This document shows positions 43,521-55,560 of a stretch of DNA of 64,000 nucleotides, one piece after another; within the stretch, counting starts at the first letter, position 1; each line of letters begins with the position of its first letter. The notes beneath the pieces were generated by a model. It saw only the letters and a program-made list of their open reading frames with translations. It had not been told where the DNA came from and searched no databases. The stretch spans positions 108,841,885-108,905,884 of the forward strand of contig NC_063163.1 of NCBI RefSeq assembly GCF_023159225.1, in the 5' to 3' direction. This stretch comes from Perognathus longimembris pacificus (taxonomy: Eukaryota; Chordata; Mammalia; Rodentia; Heteromyidae). The position numbers and the translations under genes were made by a program.

Positions 43521-44110
43521 TGGAGCTAACGCTTCTTTCTATTTTCTCTAGGGAAAAAGGAAAGTAGCACAACTGAATGTGTTAAAGCATCATTTGTCTA
43601 GTATATGACACAAGGGAACTGGATTTAGAACAGCAGCTCAAACTGCTCAAAAAAAAGTCTACGGGTGCCTCCTTCTGAGGGACATCTGCAATACTGCCTT
43701 CGTGTTGAAGGGGCACTGCTTTCTGTCTCCTGGTTTGAGTGGAGGAAGAATACCCTCTCTATTCCTAGGGAGTTTTCCATTGCGTAATCCATAAAAGGGG
43801 AAGCAGATTCTTCTAGAGTTTTCCTTTGCAGTTAGTTAAAAAAGGGAGTAGATTAATGGGGTAACATTTACAAGGAAACCGTTGCCTTTAGAAGTGCTGG
43901 TAGCAGAGTAACACTGCATTCAGAAGGAGGCTCTTTCCAGCGTGGGCATCAGGGAGATAACTATTACATTCTCAAGTTCTTGTGCAGATGTGTGCTGACA
44001 GTAGCACGGGCACAGCTACCTGAACAACTGCCAGCTTGCTTAATAAAATATGATGCAACTTGGCGCACAGATGTGCAGGAAGAAGTATGTGGCAGCAGGC
44101 ATGATCTTGC
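43521..44110. other. unassigned sequence
   Basis: No repeat family is recognised. An AATAAA string occurs near 44042 but without other transcript evidence. Confidence 0.3.
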
Positions 44111-44560
44111 TGTTCAGGAACTCAATCAGCGAGAAACAGGGAAGCCACATTTTGAGATGTTGAATTGGGAGTCTTTATTGGAGGACCCATGACTACAGGA
44201 GGACTCCTTTCTCCAAAGACCTGCAGCCCAGAATTGAGCTTGAGTAAAACTTTTAAAAGACAAAAACCACATGTTTGGGGTGGAGATCCAAACTCCAATG
44301 GAAACAGACCACAAAGGGAAATACTCAAGTCCCAGCAGAACTTTCAATTCAGGGAAGTAGCTCATGGGCAAACTTAACCTTTCTATATCGGGAGATAACT
44401 GGGAGATATAGTGCATCCAGTCACTTAGGGAGATGATCAAGGATGAGTATTCTCTGTACCCCAAACTAGACAGCATGACATCTGCAATATAATGAATGGC
44501 TTCTCTCAACTCCAGGCTTTTCAGAGGTGGGTGGAAAGCCTCCTCCACTCAGCAAGGCAC
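44111..44560 (-). mobile_element. ERV LTR-like element
   Basis: On the minus strand, a CTTTTAAAAG box (about 44250-44260) precedes an AATAAA signal (plus-strand TTTATT at 44174-44179) and a U5-like stretch that ends 'ttgagttcctgaaca' at 44111. This is the R-U5 order of a class I LTR. The 5' edge is uncertain and no target duplication is visible. The minus-strand frame at 44126-44548 lies within it and is not a recognisable viral protein. Confidence 0.5.
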
Positions 44561-44764
44561 CAGGATGGCTATGAGCATGAGGCAATGTGACTTAGGCCCA
44601 GTTTCCTTATTTCAGTCTGATAGTGCTTTAGAAACAATAGATTTGGGCAGTTGGGAGGAGAAAGAAATGCTTTTTTCTTCATCTATAAAGCAAGAGTTAG
44701 TGCTTTTAAGATGCTCCAAAAGTTTTACATTCACCACTTGAGTGATGTGCCTTGATCTAGCAAA

Positions 44765-44776
44765 AACAACAACAAC

Positions 44777-44809
<33 letters not shown>

Positions 44810-44810
44810 C
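44765..44810. repeat. (AAC)n(TA)n compound microsatellite
   Basis: About eight AAC units are followed by about nine TA units, the pattern of a decayed retroposon A tail, although no SINE body is recognised directly upstream. Confidence 0.92.
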
Positions 44811-45194
44811 TTCAGAAGTTTTAGTAAGAAATCCACAGGAGTGAAGTGACCAGTCTGAGAGCTAGATGGAGGATGAATGAGCGGCCCTGGAAGAAGGATT
44901 ACTGAACAGTCTCTGATTTGGGCAGAGAGGAGTGAGCATTTGTTTATCTGGAAGTAACTGTGAGTGATGACTTTTAAGCTCCCACTAGTCTGAAAAGAGG
45001 GGAGTTTAACAAGCCAGATCCAGTCCAAGTCAGAATTGTTTCTCAGCAACCAAATGGCAAATCTTGGGTTTGAAAGTTCCTTGAACCAGGAGGAGCCAAT
45101 CAATGAAGGCAGAGGATGGAACTTAGGAGGTCAGAATTGGGCATAGCTCAACCTTTCATTTTCACTAAGCTATACCCAAGTGAGCAGGCACTAC

Positions 45195-45305
45195 TCACTT
45201 TTCTGAATATATTTAATAATGAGTATCAACCACATGCCAAGGTCTGGGCTGGGCTGAGGAGAGTAGAGAGCTTACATTCTAGAAATGGAAGACATGACAA
45301 ATGAA
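45195..45305 (+). mobile_element. ancient mammalian repeat relic
   Basis: The order 'taataatgagtatcaaccac', 'atgccaaggtctgggctggg' and 'cttacattctagaaatgg' resembles a widespread mammalian repeat with 'tatgtgccaggcactgtg'. The family is not assigned. Confidence 0.35.
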
Positions 45306-45385
45306 TTCATAGTATTAGATGCAATTGAGAAAGGGCAATATGAGAGCACCATGCTGCTACACATAGTACGTGTATTAGCAAAAGC

Positions 45386-45462
45386 ATGGCCTGGGCCTCA
45401 ATGATCAAACACTTGCCTAGCAAGTGCAAAGCCCTGGGTTTGATCCCCAGTACTGGGAAAAC
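45386..45462 (+). mobile_element. single-monomer ID SINE
   Basis: The segment 'cacttgcctagcaagtgcaa' with 'gccctgggtttgatccccag' and 'tactgggaaaa' is a classic ID core with no Geo monomer. It represents the presumed ancestral head alone. Confidence 0.8.
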
Positions 45463-45464
45463 AA

Positions 45465-45650
45465 GCACTAAAACAGCACACTGGTAATTCCAGCACATGG
45501 GAGACAGGAGCAGGAGGATTGTAAATTTGAAGCAAGACAAACAAAGCAAATATAGTGAGACTTGCCTTCAATCTCAGTACTCAAGTGGTTGAAGTAGGAG
45601 GATCATGAGTCTGAAGCCAGTCTGGGTTACATAGAATACATAGAAAGATG
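45465..45650 (+). mobile_element. B1-like SINE, degenerate dimer
   Basis: Two B1-like segments in series: 'taattccagcacatgggaga' and 'aatctcagtactcaagtggt' with 'gaggatcatgagtctgaagc'. Confidence 0.6.
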
Positions 45651-45660
45651 ATCTGAGAAG

Positions 45661-45722
45661 ATATATACATATACATATACATGTACATGTATGTGTACGT
45701 GTACGTGTGTGTGTGTGTGTGT
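45661..45722. repeat. TA/TG-rich microsatellite
   Basis: TACATA, TACATG and GTACGT units grade into a pure GT run, following the B1-like SINE as a decayed tail would. Confidence 0.9.
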
Positions 45723-46147
45723 CTCACATTTGGAAAATCAATCACAAGGCTTTCCACAAGCAGAAGAGCAGAACGGAAGACACTGGATGGCAAGGGGAGT
45801 CGTTTTGGCAAGAGATGACTGAGATTGGAGGTGATTGCAGAATGTCCTTGGTGGATGATGACCTTGCCTGCTTCTCTGGACAGCTCAAGGCAATGGTTTC
45901 ATTCCTGTGGTTGCTGGCCTCTGATGGTCATCTGACACTGCAGCTGCCACACTGTCTAGAAAATGGAATTCGGAGGACAGGAGGACAGGGTTAGTGCTCT
46001 GAGCTACGGAGCCCTTAAACGAGACAGCGAGGCTGTCAGAATACAGCAGGCAAACATAATTAAGTAGAATGGGCTACTAGAAATAAAGAGGATGACTCTA
46101 TATTATAAAAGAAATAATTCTGAAAAGCGGTCAAATCAACCAATCAT
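45723..46147. other. unassigned sequence
   Basis: The open frame at 45707-45994 starts in the microsatellite and has no domain. Nothing else is recognised. Confidence 0.3.
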
Positions 46148-46440
46148 TATTTCTTTTTAAATTTTTAGTGGTTTATACACTGAGCCAGGCTTCCATCTCT
46201 TTTTGTCTTAGGTTTGTTGTTGTTATTTTTAATCTAATTTGGTTGCTTTTCCTAAGGACAGCCTCAGACTACAATCCTCCTATCTCTGCATCCTATATAG
46301 TTTGAATTACAGATGTGACAACCATGACCACGCTTTTCTTTGAAGTGGAGTCTCACTAATGTTTCCCCTGTGCTGGCTTCAAACCATGGTCTCTCCTCTC
46401 CCTGCCTTCCAATTAGCTGGGATTGCAGATAAAAGCCACT
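46148..46440 (-). mobile_element. older tRNA/B1 composite SINE
   Basis: Inverted segments in the same order as the copies at 13336 and 55850: 'tacactgagccaggcttcca', a middle part with 'agcctcagactacaatcctc', and the B1-like end 'ttagctgggattgcagat'. It is heavily diverged. Confidence 0.5.
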
Positions 46441-47535
46441 GATTTTAGATAGAAACAATTTAAAAACATCTGTATATAAGAATATAGCTTGAAAATACAT
46501 AAATAAGAGACTGACATAACCATACAGAGAAAAAGACATAGTTACTATCCTAACAGGAAATTGTATACTTCTTACTTAGCAATCTAGTGGGTCAAACAAA
46601 GAACATTCAGAATAAGTACTGGTTATTTGGTCAATGCAGAATTAACCTTGATCTAATGATCTGCGTGATGTAAGCCATTGTGTTCAACAAGCAGAGGGTT
46701 ACACAGGAGTACTTCAGGATTTTGAAAGATTTGGGCTTGTTCTAGTGACTTATTATTGATTTGCAACTTAATTGCCTCATGTTTAAAAAAGAATTAATCC
46801 TTTGAAATTCATTGAGTTCCTTTATGGCTTAGCACAAAGTCAATTTTCATAATTGTCCCCATGTAAGCTTGGGAAGAATATCTGGAATAATTATACCAAC
46901 CTCTGAGGGAAACTTAATAGTTCAGAAAGTTTTCCATGAGAGGCAAAGGAAGAATCTTAATGTGCTGACATCATCTTAAGGAGGTAGAAAGGGAATAGAA
47001 TAAAAACGTAGGATGCATTTTCTTCCCTGTTCATGTCAGAGATCAGAGGATTCCCATCAATCTTAGGTGAAGTGTCATAAAAGAAAAATTAACCTGAAAA
47101 TTGTATCAGAGGCTAATACAATCCTGTCCCCGACATATCTCCCAACATGCACTGGCGGGTTAGATAGTAGAGTCTACTCATTCAGAAGGCTGTGGGAATG
47201 AAAGGAGCTGGAAGGAGACTGAGCTCTTCCAGAGGTTTGGGGACTGCTACCTCTAAAGAATGGAGATTGAAAACAAGCTCTGAAGGAAGACTGGGAATTA
47301 GCTCGATAGAGAATCAGTGCCACACACCTGTGAAGGTGTGTCTCTTCCTTAGGACGAGACATTTGGTTCCTTATTTCTGGCTTCAATGATGTTAGGAGTA
47401 GAGTGCCTCACTGATGCAAGAGTGCTGGCCAGCACTAACCTCTCTTCCTCAGCAGCCTGCCCCCTTCCCTTTTACCAAGTCAAAACTGTTTGTCTCATGA
47501 ATGCCATGTTATGGAGAAGAGGATGAAAATGAGTA
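46441..47535. other. unassigned sequence
   Basis: No lineage-specific repeats and no coding evidence. Short overlapping frames on both strands near 47174-47389 are incidental. Confidence 0.3.
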
Positions 47536-47720
47536 GATCAATCAGGATTTTGTTTCCTAGCAGCTGATTATAATCATTCTGATACATATGCCTGATTGAA
47601 ACCATCCGTGATTGTCGATGGGCGAGCTGAATCCTGCTGGCCCTGTGGAAATTTAATCAAACGCTCGATGGATGCAGCAAAAAATGTAACAGACTAGAAA
47701 GCAGCAGACTCCAATTCTCC
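47536..47720. promoter_or_regulatory. candidate conserved non-coding block
   Basis: Contains an E-box joined to a homeodomain-like site ('agcagctgattataatcatt'), 'gcctgattgaaaccatccg', 'tgattgtcgatgggcgagct' and 'atttaatcaaacgctcgatgg'. CpGs such as those in the latter are unusual for neutral AT-rich desert sequence. Function is inferred. Confidence 0.3.
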
Positions 47721-47904
47721 TAGCCAATTTTTCTATAATGAGCTATGGGATTTGAGGCATTTCTTAAGCATATTTTTTTAATGCGTCTGTTTCCTCATCT
47801 TATAATGAAGGGTGTGGTTGTTTAATCTATTAGTCCCTGGGGAAGTGACCAGCATTTCCATTTAATGCAAGGAGAACATCTTTGTGCTTTGGGTCTTGAG
47901 TAGT

Positions 47905-47985
47905 TGAACAACTGGCCTTGAAACATAATTCTCCCCATCTCTACCTTTGTAGTCGCTGGGATTACAGTGTGAGACACCTAGCTCA
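47905..47985 (-). mobile_element. B1-like fragment
   Basis: The order 'aactggccttgaaacataat' and 'agtcgctgggattacagtgt' is that of an inverted B1 end. Confidence 0.5.
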
Positions 47986-48502
47986 GCCTCATATAGACAG
48001 GTACTTTTAGAATAAGGGGGGGAAAACCCTATGGTTTATAACATGCCTGAGGCATGTGGCCTATGAAGATCTGAGAGGCAGAGGTCAGATGGCCAGAGGT
48101 GAAGCCAACACTGCATAAATCTTGTCTTGTAGATGGATTCCATGATAGACAAGACTGTTCTTGGCTATTTTCTCTCTACCAGGTCCACACCTTATAGGTC
48201 CCCAAATGATCATTTGCCCCTGTCTATGTCCTGGCCACTCCTTAAACTGTATCTTCTTCTGGGTCTTTTCTTCCTCCTCCACTCTTTCCTCCACGGACTC
48301 CTCCACTAGCTTGGATGATTGCTCTGCCTCCCACTCATCGCAGCCGAGGACATTCTGCAAAGTTAACGTGATTAGGTTCATCCAATCACGAGCAAGCTGA
48401 TCTTTTAGGGGACTAGAAGATTTTGTACAAAGCTTCAAGTGACTTTGGGGAGCAGCAGAGCCCACAACTGAAGGGGGTGGGGAGAGAAAGAGAGAAAAGG
48501 AG
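47986..48502. other. unassigned sequence
   Basis: The minus-strand frame at 48085-48660 is long only because it runs through the GA microsatellite. The non-repetitive part has a Glu/Lys-rich stretch but no recognisable domain. Confidence 0.3.

Positions 48503-48592
<90 letters not shown>
48503..48592. repeat. (CA)n(GA)n compound microsatellite
   Basis: About seven CA units are followed by a perfect GA run of about 76 bp, preceded by imperfect purine-rich sequence from about 48478. It is one of the longest perfect dinucleotide tracts in the window. Confidence 0.96.
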
Positions 48593-48594
<2 letters not shown>

Positions 48595-50140
48595 GATGTG
48601 AGTCTCTATGTAGTCTTGAACTAACCATTTAACTTTGGACTTCATAAAATGAATGCCCAAATGGTAACTCTAGCACATAAGAGCTGTGATTTTTCAGGTG
48701 AGGAAAATATGCAAATTACTTATTAGTTTAAATTTTATTTAAAAAATAACAACGACGACAAAACTTTAAAGAGCTATCTCTATTAGCCTGACCATTATTT
48801 TGGCTCTTTAAAGGGATGACTAAATTATAAGTCAGGCATTGCCCTCAAATGAGCAAACAGACCTCTCTCACTCTGTCTGTATTATAAATTCTTTTTATAG
48901 GTTTTCTGTGCAAGCTTGATTCAAATGTCGTCGTGATAATTTCTTCATCCCTTGTGTGGCATATAAGTGATCTCAGAAGCTCTATTAACTACAAGGGAAG
49001 GATACTACTTTTGCTCATGCATTTTAAAATAAATCCAGTGAGGTTGGCAAAATTGTTCCCTTTCCTTTCATATATTTGTAAATACATAGGAGATGTGACC
49101 TTTCTGGAGCCCTAGGAGAGAGGTTCCGGAATGAATTTCCACATCCTACCCCTCTGGGTCTACTGAGCAAACATGGCAGGGATGATACTGACCATGTCTG
49201 GCTTAGCTGGCACCTGGGATCTAACTCTCTTCTCAGTTTTTCCTTAAATCCTTCTTTCTAGACCATTTCCTAAAGAGAATGAAATGGAAAAATGTTATTT
49301 CCAAGTTGACAATTGTATTAAGTGTGTTTTCAGATTCTGTATCATAAATGAGCATGCAGTGGAAGAAATAATCTATTTTTATACAAAAGTATCATCTCTA
49401 GGCCCTTTCATCTAAGACGCTACAATTGTTAAGCCAGAGGCATTCGTAGTGCAAACTCCCAAAAGGGAGAGACAGCCACTACAATGAATGTACTACTATA
49501 TTTGAAAATTTGTGGATCTTTAGAGTTCAACCAATATTCTCTGCTCAGCTATCATTATATGCATAATATTATTGCATTACATGGCTGGTAATCTTGCCTT
49601 TTGAAAATTGCCTTCATAGATTTCAAGAGGTAAATGAGTTTGTCTACAAAGTTCTATGGTTATTGAAAAAAAAAGCACTGCCAGCCTCACTCTGAAAGCC
49701 AATCCCACATTTATGTGAGAGAAAAGGACAGACTCCTCCACAGCACAGAATAGCAATGAACAAGAAAAGGATACCAAACTATGGCTTCAAGTAACCTTCT
49801 TCTTTGGGGAAATTGCGGTGGTTCTCATGTATTAACAAGCTATCTCTTAGGAAGAGATAACCAGGAGAAAACATCAATCCTTCCTGTCTAACAAAGAAAG
49901 GAAAAAAGTGTCATAGAGCCTGAAAGGAATACCTAGTAACTTACTGTGGAATTGAATTTGAGATAAAATTGTATATCTCAGACCCCATGCACACATACTA
50001 TTTTTTTTTCTACTGAACTACGAAAATAATCTTTTCGTAAGTTAGTCTTGAAGCATAATGTCTAAAGAGAGAATTATACTAAAGCCCAATTTAGAAAAGG
50101 GATTGTACAAGAAACACTGGGATAACTTAAATACCCTCCC
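48593..50140. other. unassigned AT-rich sequence
   Basis: No SINE, LTR or gene is recognised. Confidence 0.3.
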
Positions 50141-50164
50141 TCCTTCCCTCCCTCACTTCCTTCC

Positions 50165-50242
<78 letters not shown>
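50140..50242. repeat. (CT)n(CA)n compound microsatellite
   Basis: CCTT-rich sequence leads into about 25 CT units and then about 11 CA units. Confidence 0.95.
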
Positions 50243-50790
50243 TTATTCTATAGCTCTCACCTTTTGCCAGACAAGGTTATATTTCTCAATTTAGTCAGTC
50301 AACACCCAACTAGGCTTCTTGCATGATGAGCTAATGAGCTCCCAGAAGAAATAAACAGTGCAATTTCATATGCAGTGCTGAAAATTGGTGGATTTAAAAT
50401 TTCTTCCTTATCACATTGAACAATGACCTTGGGTAAATTGCTCACTTCATCTTAGGTGTCTTATTGGAAACCTATTATACTATAGATCCATGACACCAAA
50501 TGTGCTCACACTTTGTCTTGCTTCCTCATAGGCTCTCCTCTGAGACCTAGGGGGAAGCTCTCCTATCCACAGGGTTGGCACTAGCCACTATTCTTAACAT
50601 TGAGGAAAGAAAATGTGTTTGGAAGACTGTTTTCAATGCAAATGTCTGCAGTTTTCTAGGTAGGACACATAACTTCTCTGTAGATGACATTGTGATTTGT
50701 GAAATGACTCTGCTTTTTAGAGTATTACGAGGCAATAAAAAAATGTGCCTACAATGCCACTGATGGGAGTCACTCAAAAGATAATGTCAT
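50243..50790. other. unassigned sequence
   Basis: Nothing is recognised. Overlapping frames on both strands at 50547-50777 have no domain. Confidence 0.3.
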
Positions 50791-50805
50791 GCAACTCTTA
50801 GCAGT

Positions 50806-51075
50806 TCTCTCTCTCTCTCCCTTTCTCTCTCTCTCCCTCTCCCTCTCCCTCCCCCCCTCTCTCTCTCTTCCTCTCTCTCTTCCTTATTTTTCAGTCCTGG
50901 GCTTGAACTCAGGGCCTGGGCACTGTCCCTGAGCTTCTTTTGCTCAACGCTAGCTCTGTACCACTTGAGCCACAGCACCACTTTCAGCTTTTTCTGTTTA
51001 TGTGGTACTGAGGAATTGAACCCAGGGTTTTGTGCATGCCAGGCAAGCCCTCTACTACTAAGCCACATTCCCAGC
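50806..51075 (-). mobile_element. IDL-Geo SINE whose tail became (CT)n
   Basis: The body (about 50887-51075) has the older 'gtactgaggaattgaaccca' variant. The duplication cttagcagt occurs at 50797-50805, before the CT-rich tract, and at 51076-51084, after the body. The CT tract is therefore inside the insertion and is the transformed tail. Confidence 0.88.
50808..50882. repeat. CT-rich microsatellite (SINE tail)
   Basis: CT and CCCT units, read as GA/GGGA on the SINE strand, occupy the position of the A tail of the element at 50806. Confidence 0.92.
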
Positions 51076-51109
51076 CTTAGCAGTGTTCTTACTCTTGTCT
51101 ATGAAAGTT

Positions 51110-51430
51110 TCATCTAATATCCATTGGGTGCCTACTCTGCACAGGGTCCTGGACTTGGCACTGAAGCCACTGATGGCAGCCTGGCTGAGGCCATAGAACC
51201 CAGACATTTGTTCCAACATTATTCTAGATGTTTCTGTGAAGGTGTGCATGTGTGTGTGTGTATGTGTGTGGTGTATAATTAACCTTTAAATCAGTATATA
51301 ATGCATAAAGAAGGTTACATTTCACAATGTGGCTGGGCCTCCTTCAATAGGTTAAAGTTCATAATAAGAGAAGGCCTGATTCAGCCAGTAGACCACAACA
51401 TCATAGATTCCTTCGACTCAGTGATTCCTT
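51110..51430 (+). mobile_element. ancient mammalian interspersed repeat
   Basis: The right part ('tattctagatgtttctgtga', 'ataattaacctttaaatcag', 'tgtggctgggcctccttcaa') matches a widespread old mammalian repeat, also present at 54525-55620. The left part ('gggtgcctactctgcacagg') may be a second relic. A GT microsatellite lies inside (about 51248-51272). Confidence 0.5.
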
Positions 51431-53690
51431 ATATTGCCTCCATGGTAGGTTTTGGACCAGCTTCCTTTTTCACATGACCAGTGACAAATGGACCCATGGT
51501 GGTGTAGGATGCTAACAAGAGGAGAAGTTGGGGAGACTTAGAGAAACGACTTTCTCACTAAATGTGAGGATTTCGACATAGATTTGTTTGAAGGCAATTC
51601 TTTCCTCAAAATGAAATAAATGCAGTTATATGAGCTACACAGCAATGTACTAAATACAAACAAGAGAATGGAACTTGAAAGTACGAGATGGTAATGGCTG
51701 ATTATATCCAAATTCCTCTTGTTCTCTTCCTAGACTTAGGGAAGTGATCCTTCAAGATCTAGTTGCTCTTAAGATTTTTATACAATATATATTTAAAGGT
51801 TCTTTCTGTCAGACTTTATGTAAAAAATATTTTATAAAGCTCTTTATTCTGATGCTGATGTCAGTCAGGATTTTAACAACACATACAAAAAGTTAAACGA
51901 GTCACCTTATTGGTGATAATTTTTTAGAATGTTCTTTTGAGAGGAAAGGAAAATTCAACAAGCCAAGATGATGTGTTATTTCAAAAAGTACCTGAGATTT
52001 TTTAAAAATTCAAAATAAGAGGTGCTAATTCATTTCCTTTGCATTTCATTTGAATATTACTCATCTATTGTGATTTTTTTTGTGCTGAATTCCCAATGTG
52101 TTTTTCTAAGAGGAAAAAGAAAGACTTATCCGTAGAATAGGAGACACACTATCTTGCTACACCTAGGAACTTTGTTTACTGGCATCATTAGAGTCATGGA
52201 GAAAGTTCTATAGGGATAGGCAAGCTTTGATTTAGCCACATTCAAGAATAAACCCTCTTTATTTTCTGAGTCATTGTGTCTAGTCACTTTATAGAATAGA
52301 AAGACCTTTATTTACTTATAAAGAGTAGCATAGCTTTTCCTCCAAAGTTCCTTGTTCTGTGTTGTTGATGACTGCATTAGTTCATGTGTGTGAATTGTGG
52401 TAATGTAATGGCTTCTTCCTCTTCCCGGACACAGCCAGGATCGGTCACTGGGACTAGGGGTTTACTGTGTTCAGTCATGCATCCAGTGTTGTTTTTTTTC
52501 CCCCACACTATGTAGGCAGAGGCACTTGTCTTTTCCTAGGTTTAAGGAAATCTGATAATAGAGGATAGCTGCTTGACCAGAAGAAGGGGATGGTGTTTCC
52601 CTTGGAATGGAATTGGAGAGACAGACACATGGAACATTCTTGCCGGCTTGGGATGACTGTGCATCTGAATGGGGAGATAAGAGCCCTTTGACTGAATGAG
52701 GAGGGCACCAGGCTAAATGGTGTTCTAGACTTGTGGTACCAATGGGAAAGAATCACATGGTTGGGTTTGTTGAGGTTCTTCATGTTTTAGGAAAAGAAAA
52801 GCAAGGAGAACCTATACAGCTTTAACTAAGTAATTATAAATCTTGAATACCATTCTTCCCCCCACCCCCAGTAAGAAATTGCTTTTTTATAATGTCTCAC
52901 AATCATTAGTATAGCATCTAAGTATGGTATCTAAGTTTGCTGGCGATTAAGATGTCCCCTAGTAGCTGTTTCTTTTCTCTCAGAGGTTGTCAGCTGTCTT
53001 CTCTATGAAGGTTTCGCAGTGTTTCAATGTTCTGTGATCTATTACTGGTCCCTTAATTGTGTTTTGGGTTGATGGAAATTCTTTGAAATCTTTTCTTTTG
53101 GCAAGTCAGTCTGTCTTGTATGTCGATAATTTTCCTTCCAGGCAAATGATGTGAATCTACATTTTTAGCTGCCATTTTCCACTACAACCCTAGAAGTCTG
53201 TTAGTTCATTATGGAGCCCAGTAGTGTGTTGTAAATATTTAATGATCAGCAACCTGAGAGGGAAACAATTAAAAGCCTTGATCTGTGGAAGGTGCAGGTC
53301 TCCATGGGTGAGCATTTCCTCTGCTGTGGGCCAGACAGAGCAGACCGCTGGGCAGGGAAGAGGGGCGTACCTTCTGTCCACACACGCTGGAGCACACTAC
53401 CTGTCCTTGTCCTTCTACAGAGACCCTGGGACACAGCTCTCATGCTCTACAATTTATTTTTTTGTGAAGAGAGCAGCCATAGGCAGTTATAAGAGCAGAG
53501 CTCTGCCTAAGTCTAAACCAAGGTGCAACATATATCACATCTGTTGGACTAACACTCTGGATCCGCCTAAATTTTATGGTAGACTGATTGAGGGATAAAG
53601 CTGTTTTGTTCCCCCATCAAGAGAAGAAAAAGAAAAAGGAAGTGAGAAAATTTATTTTCTTAAAGCCATATCTCTAAAGTAAAAGAAGAA
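51431..53690. other. unassigned sequence
   Basis: AT-leaning unique sequence without SINEs. Frames at 52508-52783 (minus), 53190-53443 (minus) and 53224-53598 (plus) lack recognisable domains. Confidence 0.3.
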
Positions 53691-54160
53691 TGAAATTCAA
53701 ACATAGGTATCATTACTTCAGCTAATAGAAGGGCCATTAAAATACATTGCAAATGATAGCACTGTACATAAATGTTCAATAAAAATTACTTTCTATGGAC
53801 CAAGTTTCAAAGCCTAATTATTTTCTTGCAAAATTAGTCCATTTGAAATCTCACATAAATTATCAGGCTTTAGCAGCAAGTCTATCATTAAGCCTGACCC
53901 AAACTTTACAGCTCCATTTGCTGGAAAACACCTTATAAATTAATTTCCTGACAACAATTTGTAGACTTAGGATGAACTTAAAATGCACATGCTGATTAGG
54001 GAATAATTATATTGCTAGTGCTGCAGAGAATGCGGAAATAAAAAATCACAAATAAGCTTAGTTTTCTACAAAACCAGTATTATTCTTTTTATTCAAATAA
54101 ACTTGGCTAAAGAGTTGAATACGTACATTAATAGCAGGAATGGTGCATGATAGCACAGCC
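53691..54160. promoter_or_regulatory. candidate conserved AT-rich non-coding block
   Basis: Dense homeodomain/POU-like strings ('gcctaattattttcttgc', 'acataaattatcaggcttta', 'ttataaattaatttcctgac', 'gctgattagggaataattat') lie in a SINE-free interval. It has the appearance of a vertebrate conserved element; this is untested. Confidence 0.3.
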
Positions 54161-54524
54161 GTATCTTTCTCAGTCCAATCACTTTAGAGTAATAGGAATA
54201 AAGAATCACAATTAATTGGCTCATACTTGATAGAGAAGCAGGGAAAATAATTCTTAGAAGCTAAATATAATAACTTATTTTCTAGGATTCCTTGGCTCTA
54301 AAAAGTTTGAATACCAGTAAAGAAAATCAAAAGCTGTGATCATTTCTATAGTTTGATGTTTAAATAACCCTTTTAATATTATTCTTTCTGGAAATTTTGT
54401 ATTCAGCTATATTTAAAAGCCTTTTACAAAGAGAGAAAGAAAGACTATTCATCTATGTTCATTCCTTTGCGCTTTAATTTTCTTTTCAAAGTTTTAATTA
54501 ATCTGTACTTAATGTTTATGTGAT
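54161..54524. other. unassigned AT-rich sequence
   Basis: No feature is recognised. Confidence 0.3.
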
Positions 54525-54778
54525 GGTTAGGTTGATATGTCATCTTGACTGGGTCAGAGGCCATCAAGTATTTGTCAAGGATAATTCTACTTGTTTGTGT
54601 GATGTTTTCCATGACATTATGATCTGAATTCGCAGACTAACTAAAGCATATTGCCCTTCCTAAGGTAGATGGGCCTCATGCAATAAGTGGAGAGTCTAAA
54701 TAGGTCCAAAGGTTGATGCCTCGCTGGATAGGAGAGATACATTAAACAAGACTCTAAACATTCACACTGTGAGACCAA

Positions 54779-55250
54779 AGGAGGATATTCTTAGGAGAGG
54801 ATCACAAGGGCTCAATAGCTATGTATATATGATCATATAAAATGATGCATTTCAAAATGGAAGCAAGAGTTTTTTTATTTTAATTTTTGTGTTTCCTTTT
54901 TTTTTTTCTCTCTACCCCCCTCTCCCCATTGTCACTGTTTTTGATTTCTGTACCTTTTGTCTTGTATGTAAGTTTATCTGATTTGGAGAGGGGAAGGGGA
55001 AGCACAGAAATGGTGAGACAAAGGGTAAACTAAATCAGTAGTGATATACTCAATAGACACTATGTTGAAAATGAATTATACAACTTGTGAGGGAGGGGAG
55101 TCAGGAGGGGAAAAATTGGGAGAAAATGAGGGATGAGGTGACACTGTTCAAAAAGCTATGTACTCATTACCTGACTTAGGTAACTGTTATCCTTCTGCAC
55201 ATCACCTTTACAGTAAAAAATTAAATAAAAAATAAAAAAAGAGAGAATTT
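54779..55250 (+). mobile_element. L1 3' end, 5'-truncated
   Basis: It shares 'gaggatcacaagggctcaat', 'gatcatataaaatgatgc', the purine-rich tract and 'tactcattacctgacttagg' with the copies at 6842 and 22733, and ends in A-rich sequence. It inserted into the older repeat. Confidence 0.75.
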
Positions 55251-55449
55251 CCTCCTGTCTGACTGCTTTAGAGCTAGGACTTGTGTTTTTTCTGCCTTTG
55301 GATCTTGTTCTCCCTGTATCTCAAGTTCACCAGCCTTCAAGTCTAGAGTAGTACCAGTGATTCTCCTGAGTGTACTGCCTACTATAAACCTGCAATCCTT
55401 GGTATTGGTTAGCTTCTGTAGCTATGTGAGCCAATCACTGATAGTCAGT

Positions 55450-55560
55450 TCCTCTCTCTCTCTCTCTGTCTCTCTCTTTCTCTGTCTCTGTCTCTGTCTG
55501 TCTCTCTGTCTCTCTCTCTCTCTCTCACTCACTCACACACACACACACACACACACACAC
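55450..55560. repeat. (CT)n(CA)n compound microsatellite
   Basis: CT/CTGT units are followed by CACT and a pure CA run, inside the older repeat. Confidence 0.94.

Noticed and set aside
44126..44548. 140-residue minus-strand frame as a retroviral remnant
   Set aside because: It lies within an LTR-like element and is read through its AATAAA and U5-like parts, so it is not an internal viral gene.
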